From NCBI GenBank assembly GCA_021808365.1, contig JAKBBU010000007.1, forward strand, positions 1-55,458: DNA of 55,458 nt, read 5' to 3'. This document shows positions 44,134 to 52,716 of this stretch, one piece after another. Source of the DNA: Pseudomonadota bacterium (GTDB lineage Bacteria; Pseudomonadota; Gammaproteobacteria; JAKBBU01). Within the stretch, counting starts at the first letter, position 1, and every line of letters begins with the position of its first letter. The position numbers and the translations under genes were made by a program. The notes under the pieces were generated by a model. The model was not told the DNA's origin. It worked only from the letters and a program-made list of their open reading frames with translations, and ran no database searches.

Positions 44134-45240
44134 TTACTGGTAGTGGGTTGCGACAGATCGTAAAATATAATCCGCAGCAAGTTCCGCAGCTTGCTTAAGA
44201 ACGCGGTTTGAGCGATATGGAAATTCAAAGTGTTGTGGTTCTTTGAGCTGATTTTTTTCAGTTATTGTAAATGTTATGGTTCGTGCACCTTCAATGGATT
44301 TCCAAAACGCATCTAAACCTTCAAGCATGAAAATAAGTGCTGGCGAGAAATCGTCACTGGGTTGGAAGCGAACTCGTGCGTGGGTCGCAGGAGTGTGAAT
44401 TTGACGCTCTAGAAAACCTTGTGTGATGGGATCGTGAATCAATATTCGAGAGCCGGGTTGACTGAGATGTTCGAGTAACATTTCAGATGCTTTGCGGTAA
44501 GGATCACTGAGAAAAAGCGGTTCCATGATAGGTTCGATTTTTTCGAGAATATTCTGTGGATCGCGATCAGCGGGCATTGTACATTTAAATTCAATGTAGG
44601 GATAATCCACACGATAGCCAGTAATAACGCCTGTATCAGCCAGTGCGCTATCTAATTCCTTTGCAACATGACCTTCGCTGACGCCAAACAGCCGCCAGCG
44701 CAATATTTTTTGTGCAGGTGTCGTGCGCTTTTCTTGAAGATGAGGCAGTACATGATTGAAGAAGATGGGCAGACATTCTGCTGGGGGCCCTGGAAGCATA
44801 AACAGGGTTTTATTATTTTTTTCAAAGCAGCAACCATCGGCCGTGCCTTGTTGATTAGGATAAATATAAGCGCCAATGGGGAAAAGACTTTGTTGTTTAT
44901 TATTATCAGGAACGGAGAGATTGTATTGCTGAAAACGGTTAATAATCCGTTGCCAACTTTCCTCTGAAAATTCTAAAGGAATATCGAGCGTTTCAGCGAG
45001 CGCAAAGCGAGTGAGATCATCAGAAGTTGGCCCGAGTCCACCGATGATGATCACAAAATCATGGTGATCTAATAAAAAAGCCAGTGCTTGACACAGCGCT
45101 GGTTTTTCATCGACAGCACAGACATGCATGCCCATCGCAAAACCAGCGTCAGTTAATGTTGCTGCGATGATTTGCCCATTGGTATTTAAAATATCACCGC
45201 TGGTGATTTCATTTCCGGTCGCAAGTATCGCAATGGGCAT
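44134..45240 (-). CDS. CinA-like protein with N-terminal MoaB-type domain
   Basis: 368 residues. The first 170 match the molybdopterin-binding-like/ADP-ribose pyrophosphatase domain of CinA: ATGNEITSGDILNTNGQIIAATL, VIIIGGLGPTSDDLTRFALAE and LFMLPGPPAECLPIF. The middle continues as in CinA (WRLFGVSEGHVAKELD). The C-terminal part (about 240-368) does not show the PncC nicotinamide-mononucleotide deamidase motifs and ends with an unfamiliar segment, so it is a variant of the family. Minus strand, convergent with the Rpn gene. Confidence 0.8.
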   Translation of the reverse strand: MPIAILATGNEITSGDILNTNGQIIAATLTDAGFAMGMHVCAVDEKPALCQALAFLLDHHDFVIIIGGLGPTSDDLTRFALAETLDIPLEFSEESWQRIINRFQQYNLSVPDNNKQQSLFPIGAYIYPNQQGTADGCCFEKNNKTLFMLPGPPAECLPIFFNHVLPHLQEKRTTPAQKILRWRLFGVSEGHVAKELDSALADTGVITGYRVDYPYIEFKCTMPADRDPQNILEKIEPIMEPLFLSDPYRKASEMLLEHLSQPGSRILIHDPITQGFLERQIHTPATHARVRFQPSDDFSPALIFMLEGLDAFWKSIEGARTITFTITEKNQLKEPQHFEFPYRSNRVLKQAAELAADYILRSVATHYQ

Positions 45241-45390
45241 GGTTGTTACTCCTCAACTAGAAGGAACGTTCAATTTTGAGCCCAGGTTGGACGAAAAATA
45301 CTCGAAAAGGGGCGCAGTGTATATGATATACATGAGCACTTTGAGAGCCAGCGTGAATTTTATTCATGCAAGACATCAATATATCTTCGT

Positions 45391-46332
45391 TCAAGATGGG
45401 CCAAAAGTGGATGTTCCTAAAGATCCTATTACTGTTGGGATCCCTGACTGTGCAGCGCCAACCTCATCAGCGACAGACCAATTAATTTGTGCAGGTCGTT
45501 TTGCAATCGCGCCATTAATGGTATTGATGAGGGACTTATTGCTGTCTTCTGGATTTTTTTCGCTTTCTTGCAACGGCACATGAGATTCTAAATAAACATG
45601 TCCATCCAAAAGGCCAACTTTATAAGGTTCATCAACCACGTGAACACGAGTACCAATGTTTACTTGGTAAAATAATTGTTCAATATTCCAGGGGTAGAGG
45701 CGAATGCAACCCGAGCTGCTGCGCATGCCGACACCTGAAGGATCATTGGTGCCGTGGACCATATAGGCCGGCCAACCCAAGTGCATTTTATATTCGCCCA
45801 GAGGATTATCAGGGCCAGGTGGGACGCTGGCAGGGAGGTAACCACCCTGAGCTGCTTTCCAATCCCGAATACTTTTCGGGACATACCAAGTTGGATGTTT
45901 AGTTTTGGTGATAATGGTTGTGGTGCCAATGGGTGTCTGCCAACCTTGGCGACCGATACCGACAGGGTAGGTATAAACTTGATCGCTATTTTTCGGATAA
46001 TAATAGAGGCGGAGTTCAGCAATATTGAGGACAATGCCTTCACGAGGTGCATCAGGTAAAATATATTGTGTGGGAAGAATAACCAGAGTGCCTGTTGGAA
46101 TTTTTGCTGGATTAAGTCCTGGATTCGCTTCAATCATTTCATAGTAGCCAAGATCATATTTTTGCGCCAAGGAATGAAAATTATCGCCAGGCTTGCTTAA
46201 AACAGTTTGTATTTGACCAACAACATTGGTTCCTGGCGCAGGCAGCGGAAAAGAAAGCGCAAATGCTGTACCTTGAGCAAGGAAAAAAACGAGAGCGATA
46301 AGAGAGGCGGTTTTTATGATTTTTTTAAACAT
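45391..46332 (-). CDS. L,D-transpeptidase with LysM domain (YkuD family)
   Basis: Periplasmic cross-linking or lipoprotein-attaching enzyme, 313 residues. Signal peptide about 1-26; LysM-type segment about 42-88 (KPGDNFHSLAQKYDLGYYEMIEANPGL); YkuD catalytic domain about 98-235 with HGTND (H193) and SSSGCIRLYPWNIEQL (C209). The usual S-H-G-C has Ser instead of His. The tail after 235 contains VYLESHVPLQESEKN as in ErfK/YbiS-type enzymes. Monocistronic, minus strand. Confidence 0.94.
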   Translation of the reverse strand: MFKKIIKTASLIALVFFLAQGTAFALSFPLPAPGTNVVGQIQTVLSKPGDNFHSLAQKYDLGYYEMIEANPGLNPAKIPTGTLVILPTQYILPDAPREGIVLNIAELRLYYYPKNSDQVYTYPVGIGRQGWQTPIGTTTIITKTKHPTWYVPKSIRDWKAAQGGYLPASVPPGPDNPLGEYKMHLGWPAYMVHGTNDPSGVGMRSSSGCIRLYPWNIEQLFYQVNIGTRVHVVDEPYKVGLLDGHVYLESHVPLQESEKNPEDSNKSLINTINGAIAKRPAQINWSVADEVGAAQSGIPTVIGSLGTSTFGPS

Positions 46333-46439
46333 AGTAAGTCAGATGCTCCAAGGAAACCAAAGCGCGCCATTATATCTGATTTTTGGAAGAACGCGCACTG
46401 AAAATGAGATAAAAAGAGAAGAAAATTTAAATTTTTTTA

Positions 46440-46466
46440 TAAAACAGGCGGGCATGAGGCCCGCCT
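46440..46466 (-). terminator. Rho-independent terminator of the GH-like gene
   Basis: On the minus strand AGGCGGGC-CTCAT-GCCCGCCT forms an 8-bp GC-rich stem followed by GTTTTATAAAAAAATTT, 8 bases after the stop codon of the GH-like gene at 46474. Confidence 0.75.
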
Positions 46467-46473
46467 CTATGAT

Positions 46474-47355
46474 CTATTTCGATCCCAATGTATCAAACAA
46501 CAAATCATACTTATTGCCAGCACTCCAAGCATACCAGCCCTCAGCCTTGCCATCATTGACCGCTTTGATCTGAGCTTTCAAATAAGCAACTTGATCAGCA
46601 CGAGGTGAACTTAGGTTGCGGAAATTCCTGACTTCAATGAAAGGAATCACCTTGAAGGGAGGATTGCCATCAAATTGCTTATTCAAGGAATTAAGCGAAT
46701 TTAAAACCGTCTGATAAGGCCGCTGCGTATGATAAGCATGAGGCGCATAATGAGAAGGGTAAAGCATGGGGCAAAGTACATCGATTTCTTTAGCTAAGTT
46801 TTTGACATTTTGACCAATGTGGATCGAAGGAATATAACTGGTTTCACCAAAGACATCGACTTGGAGAGGAATCCCTTGAGGTTTTAGACGATCTTTATAC
46901 CACTCGACTACGCGTGTAATGTTCGCCACATTTTGGGGTGAAGGTGGTTGGCTGGGTTTGTACCGAATGTAATCCAATTGAATTTGATTCGCACCCAACG
47001 AAATTGCTTGTTTCATGAGTTGATATTTTTTATTCCAATAATCTTCGGAATGCACTTCCTTGGCTGCACCGCCATTGGGGAATACGACGATTCGAGCCAC
47101 GTATTGGATCCCACTTGCTTTCACGAGGGCAATGTCTTTTCTATAGACAGGGCTCATGCGTTCATAATCTACCACGAAGGTATTAATGCCTGTTTCCTTC
47201 GAGCGTTTGATCAAATAATTGACCTTTTGCGGCGTTTCCATCGTACCTTGCGTGATATAGATCCCTTCCTCTGTGATGGCAGCTGAAGCGGTATTCATGC
47301 CAAGACCCAGTGTGGCCACGAGGCAGGCTAGCGTAAATTTCCCTAAGTAAGACAT
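46474..47355 (-). CDS. Secreted putative glycoside hydrolase (DUF4015/GHL type)
   Basis: 293 residues with a signal peptide (about 1-25, ending ASA) and a TIM-barrel-like domain: EEGIYITQGTMETPQKVNYLIKRSKETGINTFVVDYE, YVARIVVFPN, LGANQIQLDYIRYK, LQVDVFGETS and DVLCPMLYPSHYAP follow the beta-strand pattern of the GHL (PF13200-like) family. Acidic residues at strand ends (QLDYIRY, VDVFGE) are candidate catalytic sites. Substrate unknown. It has its own terminator. Confidence 0.8.
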   Translation of the reverse strand: MSYLGKFTLACLVATLGLGMNTASAAITEEGIYITQGTMETPQKVNYLIKRSKETGINTFVVDYERMSPVYRKDIALVKASGIQYVARIVVFPNGGAAKEVHSEDYWNKKYQLMKQAISLGANQIQLDYIRYKPSQPPSPQNVANITRVVEWYKDRLKPQGIPLQVDVFGETSYIPSIHIGQNVKNLAKEIDVLCPMLYPSHYAPHAYHTQRPYQTVLNSLNSLNKQFDGNPPFKVIPFIEVRNFRNLSSPRADQVAYLKAQIKAVNDGKAEGWYAWSAGNKYDLLFDTLGSK

Positions 47356-47721
47356 GATTCTTCCTTTTGATAAAAGAGTGTTTGGAGTATAGCATCCCTT
47401 ACAGTTTTATCTAGTTAGGACGCCATTTTAGTCAGGGCTATTGGGTTAAAATTTAGACGATGAAAAGTTAATTCAGTCAAAAAAAAATGAAATTGTGTGT
47501 TTTTTGCCTTTTTCGATTAAATTCGATTATCCTGCCATTTTAGTTCCTGTCATCTTAGGATTTAGTTTTTCATTCGCTCTTTTTTCGCTCTCGGGATTGG
47601 GGCTTTTGAATGCCATTAAGTATAACCAATTGCGTCGGCTAGCCGGGTAAAGGAACAAGGCGCGTGTTTTTCAAACAAATTTGTTCTATTCTAAGGGCCA
47701 AGTTCTACAAAAGGAATTTCC
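47356..47721. other. Gene-poor spacer with a possible membrane-protein remnant
   Basis: 366 bases with no full gene. In the plus frame 47495-47650 (GTG start) about 51 residues are open, CFLPFSIKFDYPAILVPVI through SLSGLGLLNAIKYNQLRRLAG and TAA, with one hydrophobic segment. It may be a small membrane protein or the tail of a lost transporter gene; no ribosome site is evident. The rest shows nothing recognisable apart from the SemiSWEET leader. Confidence 0.35.
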
Positions 47722-48018
47722 ATGTCCGCCAAACACGTTTTTGATGTTCTTTTCGGCTCTGCTTTGTTTTTCAATGCAGCACTATTCATCCCTCAAGCTT
47801 GGCGGATCTACAAACATAAAACAGCCAGCGAAGCATCTCTGATCACCTTTGGGGGCTTTAATTTGATCCAACTTCTGGCGATCTTCAATGGTATTTATGA
47901 CCAAGATTACGCATTGGCCATCGGTGATTTAATCAGCTTGTTGACCTGCGGCTTAATCACGATACAAATTATCCTTGATAGATTTAAAACATGCCGTTTA
48001 AAAAACAAAAATTCTTAG
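47722..48018 (+). CDS. SemiSWEET / PQ-loop transporter
   Basis: Small three-helix PQ-loop membrane protein of 98 residues that would act as a dimer. Helix 1 has FFNAALFIPQAWRIYKHKTASEASLITFGGF with the PQ dipeptide at 24-25, helix 2 NLIQLLAIFNGIY, and helix 3 AIGDLISLLTCGLITIQIIL. Ribosome site AAAGGAA. SemiSWEETs transport sugars; substrate here is unknown. Confidence 0.85.
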   Translation: MSAKHVFDVLFGSALFFNAALFIPQAWRIYKHKTASEASLITFGGFNLIQLLAIFNGIYDQDYALAIGDLISLLTCGLITIQIILDRFKTCRLKNKNS

Positions 48019-48026
48019 AGGGATGT

Positions 48027-48268
48027 ATTCGAGATGATTGTAGCCAATTGAATATCCTCACGAACAACCCCAACAAAGAAGCGGTCACCCAAGCTTCCAA
48101 CATGTAAGCCAGAGCCACACCCTCTTGACCCAAGCTTGGAATACCAAGCCCCCCAAAACCGAGCCAAGCTGCCAGCCCCGTAGTCCATGCCAAATCAGCC
48201 AGTGCGATGAGCATGATGGGTGTCGCATGGCCATTGCTCGAAGCCGATTGCTCGTTATTTTCACTGAG
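48027..48268 (-). pseudogene. Possible fragment of a polytopic membrane protein (flippase-like)
   Basis: A minus-strand open frame reads ENNEQSASSNGHATPIMLI, then a hydrophobic stretch, then GLGIPSLGQEGVALAYMLEAWVTASLLGLF and a basic tail. The pattern (G-x-x-GVALAYM) resembles the C-terminus of a polysaccharide flippase. Its upstream side stops where the palindromic element at 48273 starts, and its tail may overlap the end of the SemiSWEET gene, so it looks like a remnant. Identification is weak. Confidence 0.3.
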
Positions 48269-48272
48269 CAGT

Positions 48273-48454
48273 TATACTCGCGGCCAATGAAAACTCGGTG
48301 TTTTAAGCTTCAGTTGAAGGTCAGATTGGAACGTTCTGATTGAGAAAAAGCGCAGGAATATTAGACATCTTTCGAGCTTTTTCGATTGAAGAACGTTTCA
48401 AGGTGGCCTTAAAATGAGGAATTAAAAACCGAGTTTTCATTGGCCGCGAGTATA
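48273..48454. repeat. Palindromic element upstream of the cyclodipeptide synthase gene
   Basis: Perfect 27-base terminal inverted repeats, 48273-48299 (TATACTCGCGGCCAATGAAA...) and 48428-48454 (...TTTCATTGGCCGCGAGTATA). The 128-base interior also pairs imperfectly (GGAACGTTCTGATTGAGAAAAAGC against GAAACGTTCTTCAATCGAAAAAGC on the other strand). Ends TATACTC/GAGTATA are like those of the M1/M2 elements. Confidence 0.85.
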
Positions 48455-48737
48455 GAGCAAAGATTAATCAAATCAGTTCTTTTTTACAACTTCTTTTTTG
48501 AAAAAAATCAAGAGCAAGATGAGAAAAACCACAAATGAATAAAAGATTTTTTGGCATAACTTTTTGATGTTGTAGTGTTAAAATTCAACGACTGGGCATT
48601 AGAACCAAAGTATTTGGATTCTGTCTATTAGAACTGTTAAAATCCTTTATTGTCTCAAAAGAAAACTTGAATGTTCAAGTAGATATCCCAAGCTTTGGGG
48701 CAACAAAAAGCTAATAATTATTCTTTTGGAGGAAAAA

Positions 48738-49862
48738 ATGGGGAAAAAATTAAATATTATTTTAGAAGGTCTTCCTGAAAACCACTCTCGTGAAGAAAAA
48801 CATTGTGTTGTCCCCATCAGCCTAGGGCAAAGCTATCATGAGGGAAAATATCTAAAAGAATCCATGAAGCTTCTTGCCGAACACTTTACAACAATTACGG
48901 TGATCGTTGCGGATACCTTGCAGCGCCACACTCGGAAAATAGGGGTTAATTTTCTTGGGAGTGATGAAATTGAAGCTTTTTTAGAAGAAGAAAGTATTAA
49001 ATGGAGAAACCAACTCAAGAACACTATTATTGAAGCTGGGATAGAGGATGGGATCTATAAAAAAGATGCAGCATTCAAGATTCAAACCTGGGATCTGTGG
49101 AGGGAAAAAAAATCATTTCAAGACATGCTTGAAAAGGTCACTCTAGCTTGTTATGAAGGTGAGGAGTTGACAGATTTTGGCAGAAAGGTGGAAGCGTCTG
49201 TAAACATTTATCTTGAAGCTCGTACGGAAGCTTTTATAAAAAATAGAAAAAATGAGGGAAAACAAAACCCCTTTATCACCGATGAAGCAAGGGCGCTGTC
49301 ACGTGCCTATGTTCTCGAAGAAAGTGCCATCACCCTGATGTGGCGTGAAGCCTTATGTTTTGACTATGAAGTCTACCCAAAAGAGAACAATCCCGCTATT
49401 CGTGCTGTGACAGAAGAATATGAGCTAACTCAGTGTAAGCCACTAAAAAATCTTCGAATTTTTAATGAGCCTAACTTCAATAGGAAACAAGAAAGTTCAA
49501 AAAAAGCATTACCCTCCCTCCATTCACCTGTACAAAAAAGGAATAGTCCTCCTCCTGTTCAAAATTGGGGAGGCATTGCCTTGTTTACACAACCGCAAAA
49601 ACCGCAAATTTTCCAATCTCCTTCTTTAGTTAATGAGAAAATAGAACTTTCAGTAGATTTAGAGAAACTTATTAAGTCTAATATAGATTTTTTTAGAATG
49701 AATCTACAAATTATTTGTAGTAATCCAGTTTTGAAACATATCGATATGAGACCTTTTTTGATACCTATTGTTCTCGAGGTGCTTGGGGAGACCACTAACT
49801 CTATCACCCAGGAAGGGAATGATAATAAAAGTCGATTTGACCTTTCCTCAAACCACGGATAA
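48738..49862 (+). CDS. Putative tRNA-dependent cyclodipeptide synthase (XYP type)
   Basis: CDPSs use two aminoacyl-tRNAs to make cyclic dipeptides. This 374-residue protein (ATG with GGAGG upstream) has the family pattern: VPISLGQSY aligns with AlbC GISAGNSY, giving nucleophile S28 and position-40 equivalent Q31; the beta-strand ITVIVADT follows; AYVLEESAI matches the catalytic Y-x-x-x-E (Y191, E195); and 22 residues on, DYEVYPKE supplies Y213-P214, the YP of the XYP subfamily. A C-terminal extension of about 135 residues (Pro/Gln-rich, then helical) is unusual for CDPSs of 220-260 residues. No tailoring oxidase is adjacent; a hybrid kinase follows 55 bases on. The product is unknown. Confidence 0.78.
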   Translation: MGKKLNIILEGLPENHSREEKHCVVPISLGQSYHEGKYLKESMKLLAEHFTTITVIVADTLQRHTRKIGVNFLGSDEIEAFLEEESIKWRNQLKNTIIEAGIEDGIYKKDAAFKIQTWDLWREKKSFQDMLEKVTLACYEGEELTDFGRKVEASVNIYLEARTEAFIKNRKNEGKQNPFITDEARALSRAYVLEESAITLMWREALCFDYEVYPKENNPAIRAVTEEYELTQCKPLKNLRIFNEPNFNRKQESSKKALPSLHSPVQKRNSPPPVQNWGGIALFTQPQKPQIFQSPSLVNEKIELSVDLEKLIKSNIDFFRMNLQIICSNPVLKHIDMRPFLIPIVLEVLGETTNSITQEGNDNKSRFDLSSNHG

Positions 49863-49917
49863 ACTACAATTAACGTTTGGTATTGGGTAGTTTTTATTGT
49901 AAGAAAGGAGCTCTGCT

Positions 49918-51912
49918 GTGCCTGGTTTAGAGGTATCTGATTTAGAAAGGATGGAGAAGGAACTGGTTTTTCTTAAAAAGCTCATTAACCTCCTGCCTGG
50001 AAATGTCTTTTGGATGGATGACCACGGCACTTATCTGGGATGCAATATTAATTTAGCCAAAGTTCTTAACCTTTCTTCACCTCAAGATATTATTGGAAAA
50101 ACACATTGGGATGTGTTAAGTGCAAACTCCGCAAAGTTGGCAGAAGCCGCCGATGCTGAGGTTATAAGAAGTGGTCAAGCCCATGCAGAAGAACAAGCGG
50201 GAGCTTCATCGGAATCTGAAGCAACCACTTATCTCACCACGAGAATTCCTATTCATGACGAATACGAAAATGTCATTGGCATGCTGGGCCATGCTGCAAA
50301 TATCACTGCGCAAAAACAACTTGAAGCCGCGCTTGAAAAAGCCAATCTGATTAAATCAGATTTTATCGAAAATATGCAACATGATCTGCGAACACCTGCT
50401 TACGGTGTTTGTGCAGGTTTGGCTGATTTGATTCAATCTGAAACTGATCCGGTTAAAAAGAAAAAATTGACGCTGATCAATAAAAGCGCTCGGCGTCTTT
50501 ATGATCTATGTTTAGAAGTCACTGATTTTGATCGCATCGAAAACCATGAAAAAGCAATTGTCAGTAAAAAATTTGATTTTGAAAAACTGATTACGAGCAT
50601 TATTGAACTTAACCAAGCAGCAGCTGACAGTAAGGGCTTAAAACTATCGTTTGAAATAAGTTCTGATATTCCACATGTTTTAAAAGGTGATGCTTATCGT
50701 ATTCGTCGAATTTTAATGAATTTAGTCGGCAATGCCATAAAATTTACAGAAACGGGTTCAGTCGCACTGTCTTGTCGAGCCTTACAAAAATCAAAAAATG
50801 AATTTGTTTTGCAATGCACTGTTAAGGATACGGGTGTTGGAATTGCGCAAAATAAACAAGATTTAATCTATGAAAGTTTTGCTCGTGGAACACCTTCAAA
50901 CCGAGGGCTTCATACGGGTATTGGTTTGGGTTTGCGATTCGTCAAGCAATTTGTTCACGATTTAGGAGGCGATATTGAGGTAGAAAGCACCTTGGGTGTT
51001 GGAACCTCTTTCCGTGTCACATTGCCTGTTTGTATTCCACTTTGCGATGAACTTCTTGAAACGCAGGTTGATATTGATTTAGAACCTGAAGAACTTGATG
51101 AGTCTAATCTGGACGATTCAGAAGCATTTAATTTACCATTGCCAAAAGATGGCATGTTGACCACCTTACTGATTGAAGATGATCCACTCGCGCGCATTGG
51201 CGCTCAAAATATTTTAGGATTATTGGGCTGTCGTGTGGTATTAGCCGGTTCAGTGAAGGAAGCTATAAAATTATTAAATGACATAAAATTTGATGTTGTT
51301 GTCTCAGATGTTGGATTACCGGATGGCACGGGTTTTGATATTGTAAAACGAATCAAACAAGATGAAGGATCCCTAAATTATAAAACGCCTTTTTTTGCAT
51401 TATCGGCACATCGAGGTGCCGACAAAATGGAAGCTGCAGAACAAGCAGGATTTATCACGTTAATTACAAAACCCCTTGATCCTAAAAAATTTAAATTCTT
51501 CCTCGATCGTGATGTGAGAAAAATAGTTCGACCCGAAGCAGAAGAACCTACTGATGTTCAATTTCAAGGTGAACCTATTCTTGACTGGGAATTTCCAAAA
51601 CAATTTGGACTTAAAGACGAATATTTAGAAGAACTCATGCAATCTTTTTATGAAGAATTACCTAATGATGTGACTCTCTTGAAAGAAGTTCAGGCTCGAA
51701 ATAAACCTGAAGAATTACGTGCTTTTCTACACAAATTGGAAGGTGGGTTTTCTTATCTGGGTGTGCCTCGTTTACAAAAAGCGACTTCAACTTTACATGA
51801 AGCCGTAAAAAATAATTCACCAGAGCAAGTACTTTCACCCCTTTTTGATCAATTTTACCAAGAAACTGAAAATGTGATCACGGCATTAGATCCAAAGAAC
51901 AGAGAAAGATAA
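49918..51912 (+). CDS. Hybrid sensor kinase (PAS-HisKA-HATPase-REC-Hpt)
   Basis: 664 residues, GTG start behind GAAAGGAG. No transmembrane segments. PAS about 15-130 (NLLPGNVFWMDDHGTYLGCN); HisKA with phospho-His in ENMQHDLRTPAYG; HATPase with NLVGNAIKFTETG, VKDTGVGIA and GIGLGLRFVKQFVHDLGG; receiver with LLIEDDPLARIG and VVSDVGLPDGTGFDIV; Hpt at the C-terminus with RAFLHKLEGGFSYLGVPRL. It is a complete cytoplasmic phosphorelay needing an external response regulator. It lies 55 bases after the putative cyclodipeptide synthase gene on the same strand, so co-transcription is likely. Confidence 0.93.
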   Translation: MPGLEVSDLERMEKELVFLKKLINLLPGNVFWMDDHGTYLGCNINLAKVLNLSSPQDIIGKTHWDVLSANSAKLAEAADAEVIRSGQAHAEEQAGASSESEATTYLTTRIPIHDEYENVIGMLGHAANITAQKQLEAALEKANLIKSDFIENMQHDLRTPAYGVCAGLADLIQSETDPVKKKKLTLINKSARRLYDLCLEVTDFDRIENHEKAIVSKKFDFEKLITSIIELNQAAADSKGLKLSFEISSDIPHVLKGDAYRIRRILMNLVGNAIKFTETGSVALSCRALQKSKNEFVLQCTVKDTGVGIAQNKQDLIYESFARGTPSNRGLHTGIGLGLRFVKQFVHDLGGDIEVESTLGVGTSFRVTLPVCIPLCDELLETQVDIDLEPEELDESNLDDSEAFNLPLPKDGMLTTLLIEDDPLARIGAQNILGLLGCRVVLAGSVKEAIKLLNDIKFDVVVSDVGLPDGTGFDIVKRIKQDEGSLNYKTPFFALSAHRGADKMEAAEQAGFITLITKPLDPKKFKFFLDRDVRKIVRPEAEEPTDVQFQGEPILDWEFPKQFGLKDEYLEELMQSFYEELPNDVTLLKEVQARNKPEELRAFLHKLEGGFSYLGVPRLQKATSTLHEAVKNNSPEQVLSPLFDQFYQETENVITALDPKNRER

Positions 51913-51926
51913 TTCTAAAAAGTGTT

Positions 51927-52715
51927 TTATTTTAAAGACCCGCGCCAATTTGGAACCCGTTTTTCAAGAAAAGCGCATAAACCCTCCTGAGCTTCTTCAC
52001 TCACACGAATCTGGGCAAGCCGTGTGGCTAAATTACGATCGCATTCTTGAGAGCAAATTGAAAGATCCCGTAACAATGTTTTACAGGCAGTCAAGGCGGC
52101 AGGGCTATTTTTTAGGAGCTGATCCACGAGAACTTGCGTTTCAACCTCGAGATTTAAGGGCTGGGCTATGGCTTGAATTAAACCGTGTTTTAAAGCTTGC
52201 GTCGCAGAAAATCGCTCTGCCGTTAAAAAATACCGTTGGCAGATCCGTGTACCCATGGCTACAACGACATAGGGGCTGATCATCGCTGGAATTAAGCCGA
52301 GTTTAACTTCAGAAAAACAAAAATGAACATCTTCAGTTGCAATGGCCAGATCACAACAAGCGACAAGACCCAAGCCTCCGCCGTACGCAGGTCCTTGAAT
52401 ACTGGCGATCGTGGGTTTGGGATATTCATAGAGTTTTCGTAGAAGGCTTGCTAATGAGAGAGCATCATCAATATTTTCTTGCTCTGTGAAATCAACCATA
52501 CGTTGCATGGTATTCAGATCAGCACCTGAACAAAAGCTGGGGCCATTGGCATTTAAAACGATGACTTTAATGCTTGGATTGTCGCGACACTGATTGAGCG
52601 CATATGAAAGTGAGGCAATCAAATGTTCATTCATCGCATTGTGTTGATCGGGTCGATTTAATGTTAATGTGGTTACGCCATTAGTGGCGTGTTTGATGAT
52701 CACTAGTTCACTCAT
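51927..52715 (-). CDS. liuC: Enoyl-CoA hydratase, probable methylglutaconyl-CoA hydratase
   Basis: Crotonase-fold enzyme of 262 residues. Oxyanion-hole motifs: SFCSGADLNTM and YGGGLGLVACCDLAIA. HFCFSEVKLGLIPAMISPYVV with the E-V-x-LG-LIPA-x-ISPYV pattern is typical of LiuC/AtuE-type hydratases of leucine/isoprenoid degradation. The carboxylase beta gene upstream on the same strand supports that pathway. A perfect 43-bp hairpin covers the leader right up to the ATG, and no clear ribosome site is visible. Confidence 0.88.
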   Translation of the reverse strand: MSELVIIKHATNGVTTLTLNRPDQHNAMNEHLIASLSYALNQCRDNPSIKVIVLNANGPSFCSGADLNTMQRMVDFTEQENIDDALSLASLLRKLYEYPKPTIASIQGPAYGGGLGLVACCDLAIATEDVHFCFSEVKLGLIPAMISPYVVVAMGTRICQRYFLTAERFSATQALKHGLIQAIAQPLNLEVETQVLVDQLLKNSPAALTACKTLLRDLSICSQECDRNLATRLAQIRVSEEAQEGLCAFLEKRVPNWRGSLK

Positions 52716-52716
52716 T

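Noticed and set aside
45319-45331. GTATATGATATAC palindrome as an operator
   Set aside because: Short and AT-rich; it lies in a spacer between two genes but is expected by chance in this composition, and no regulator is suggested.
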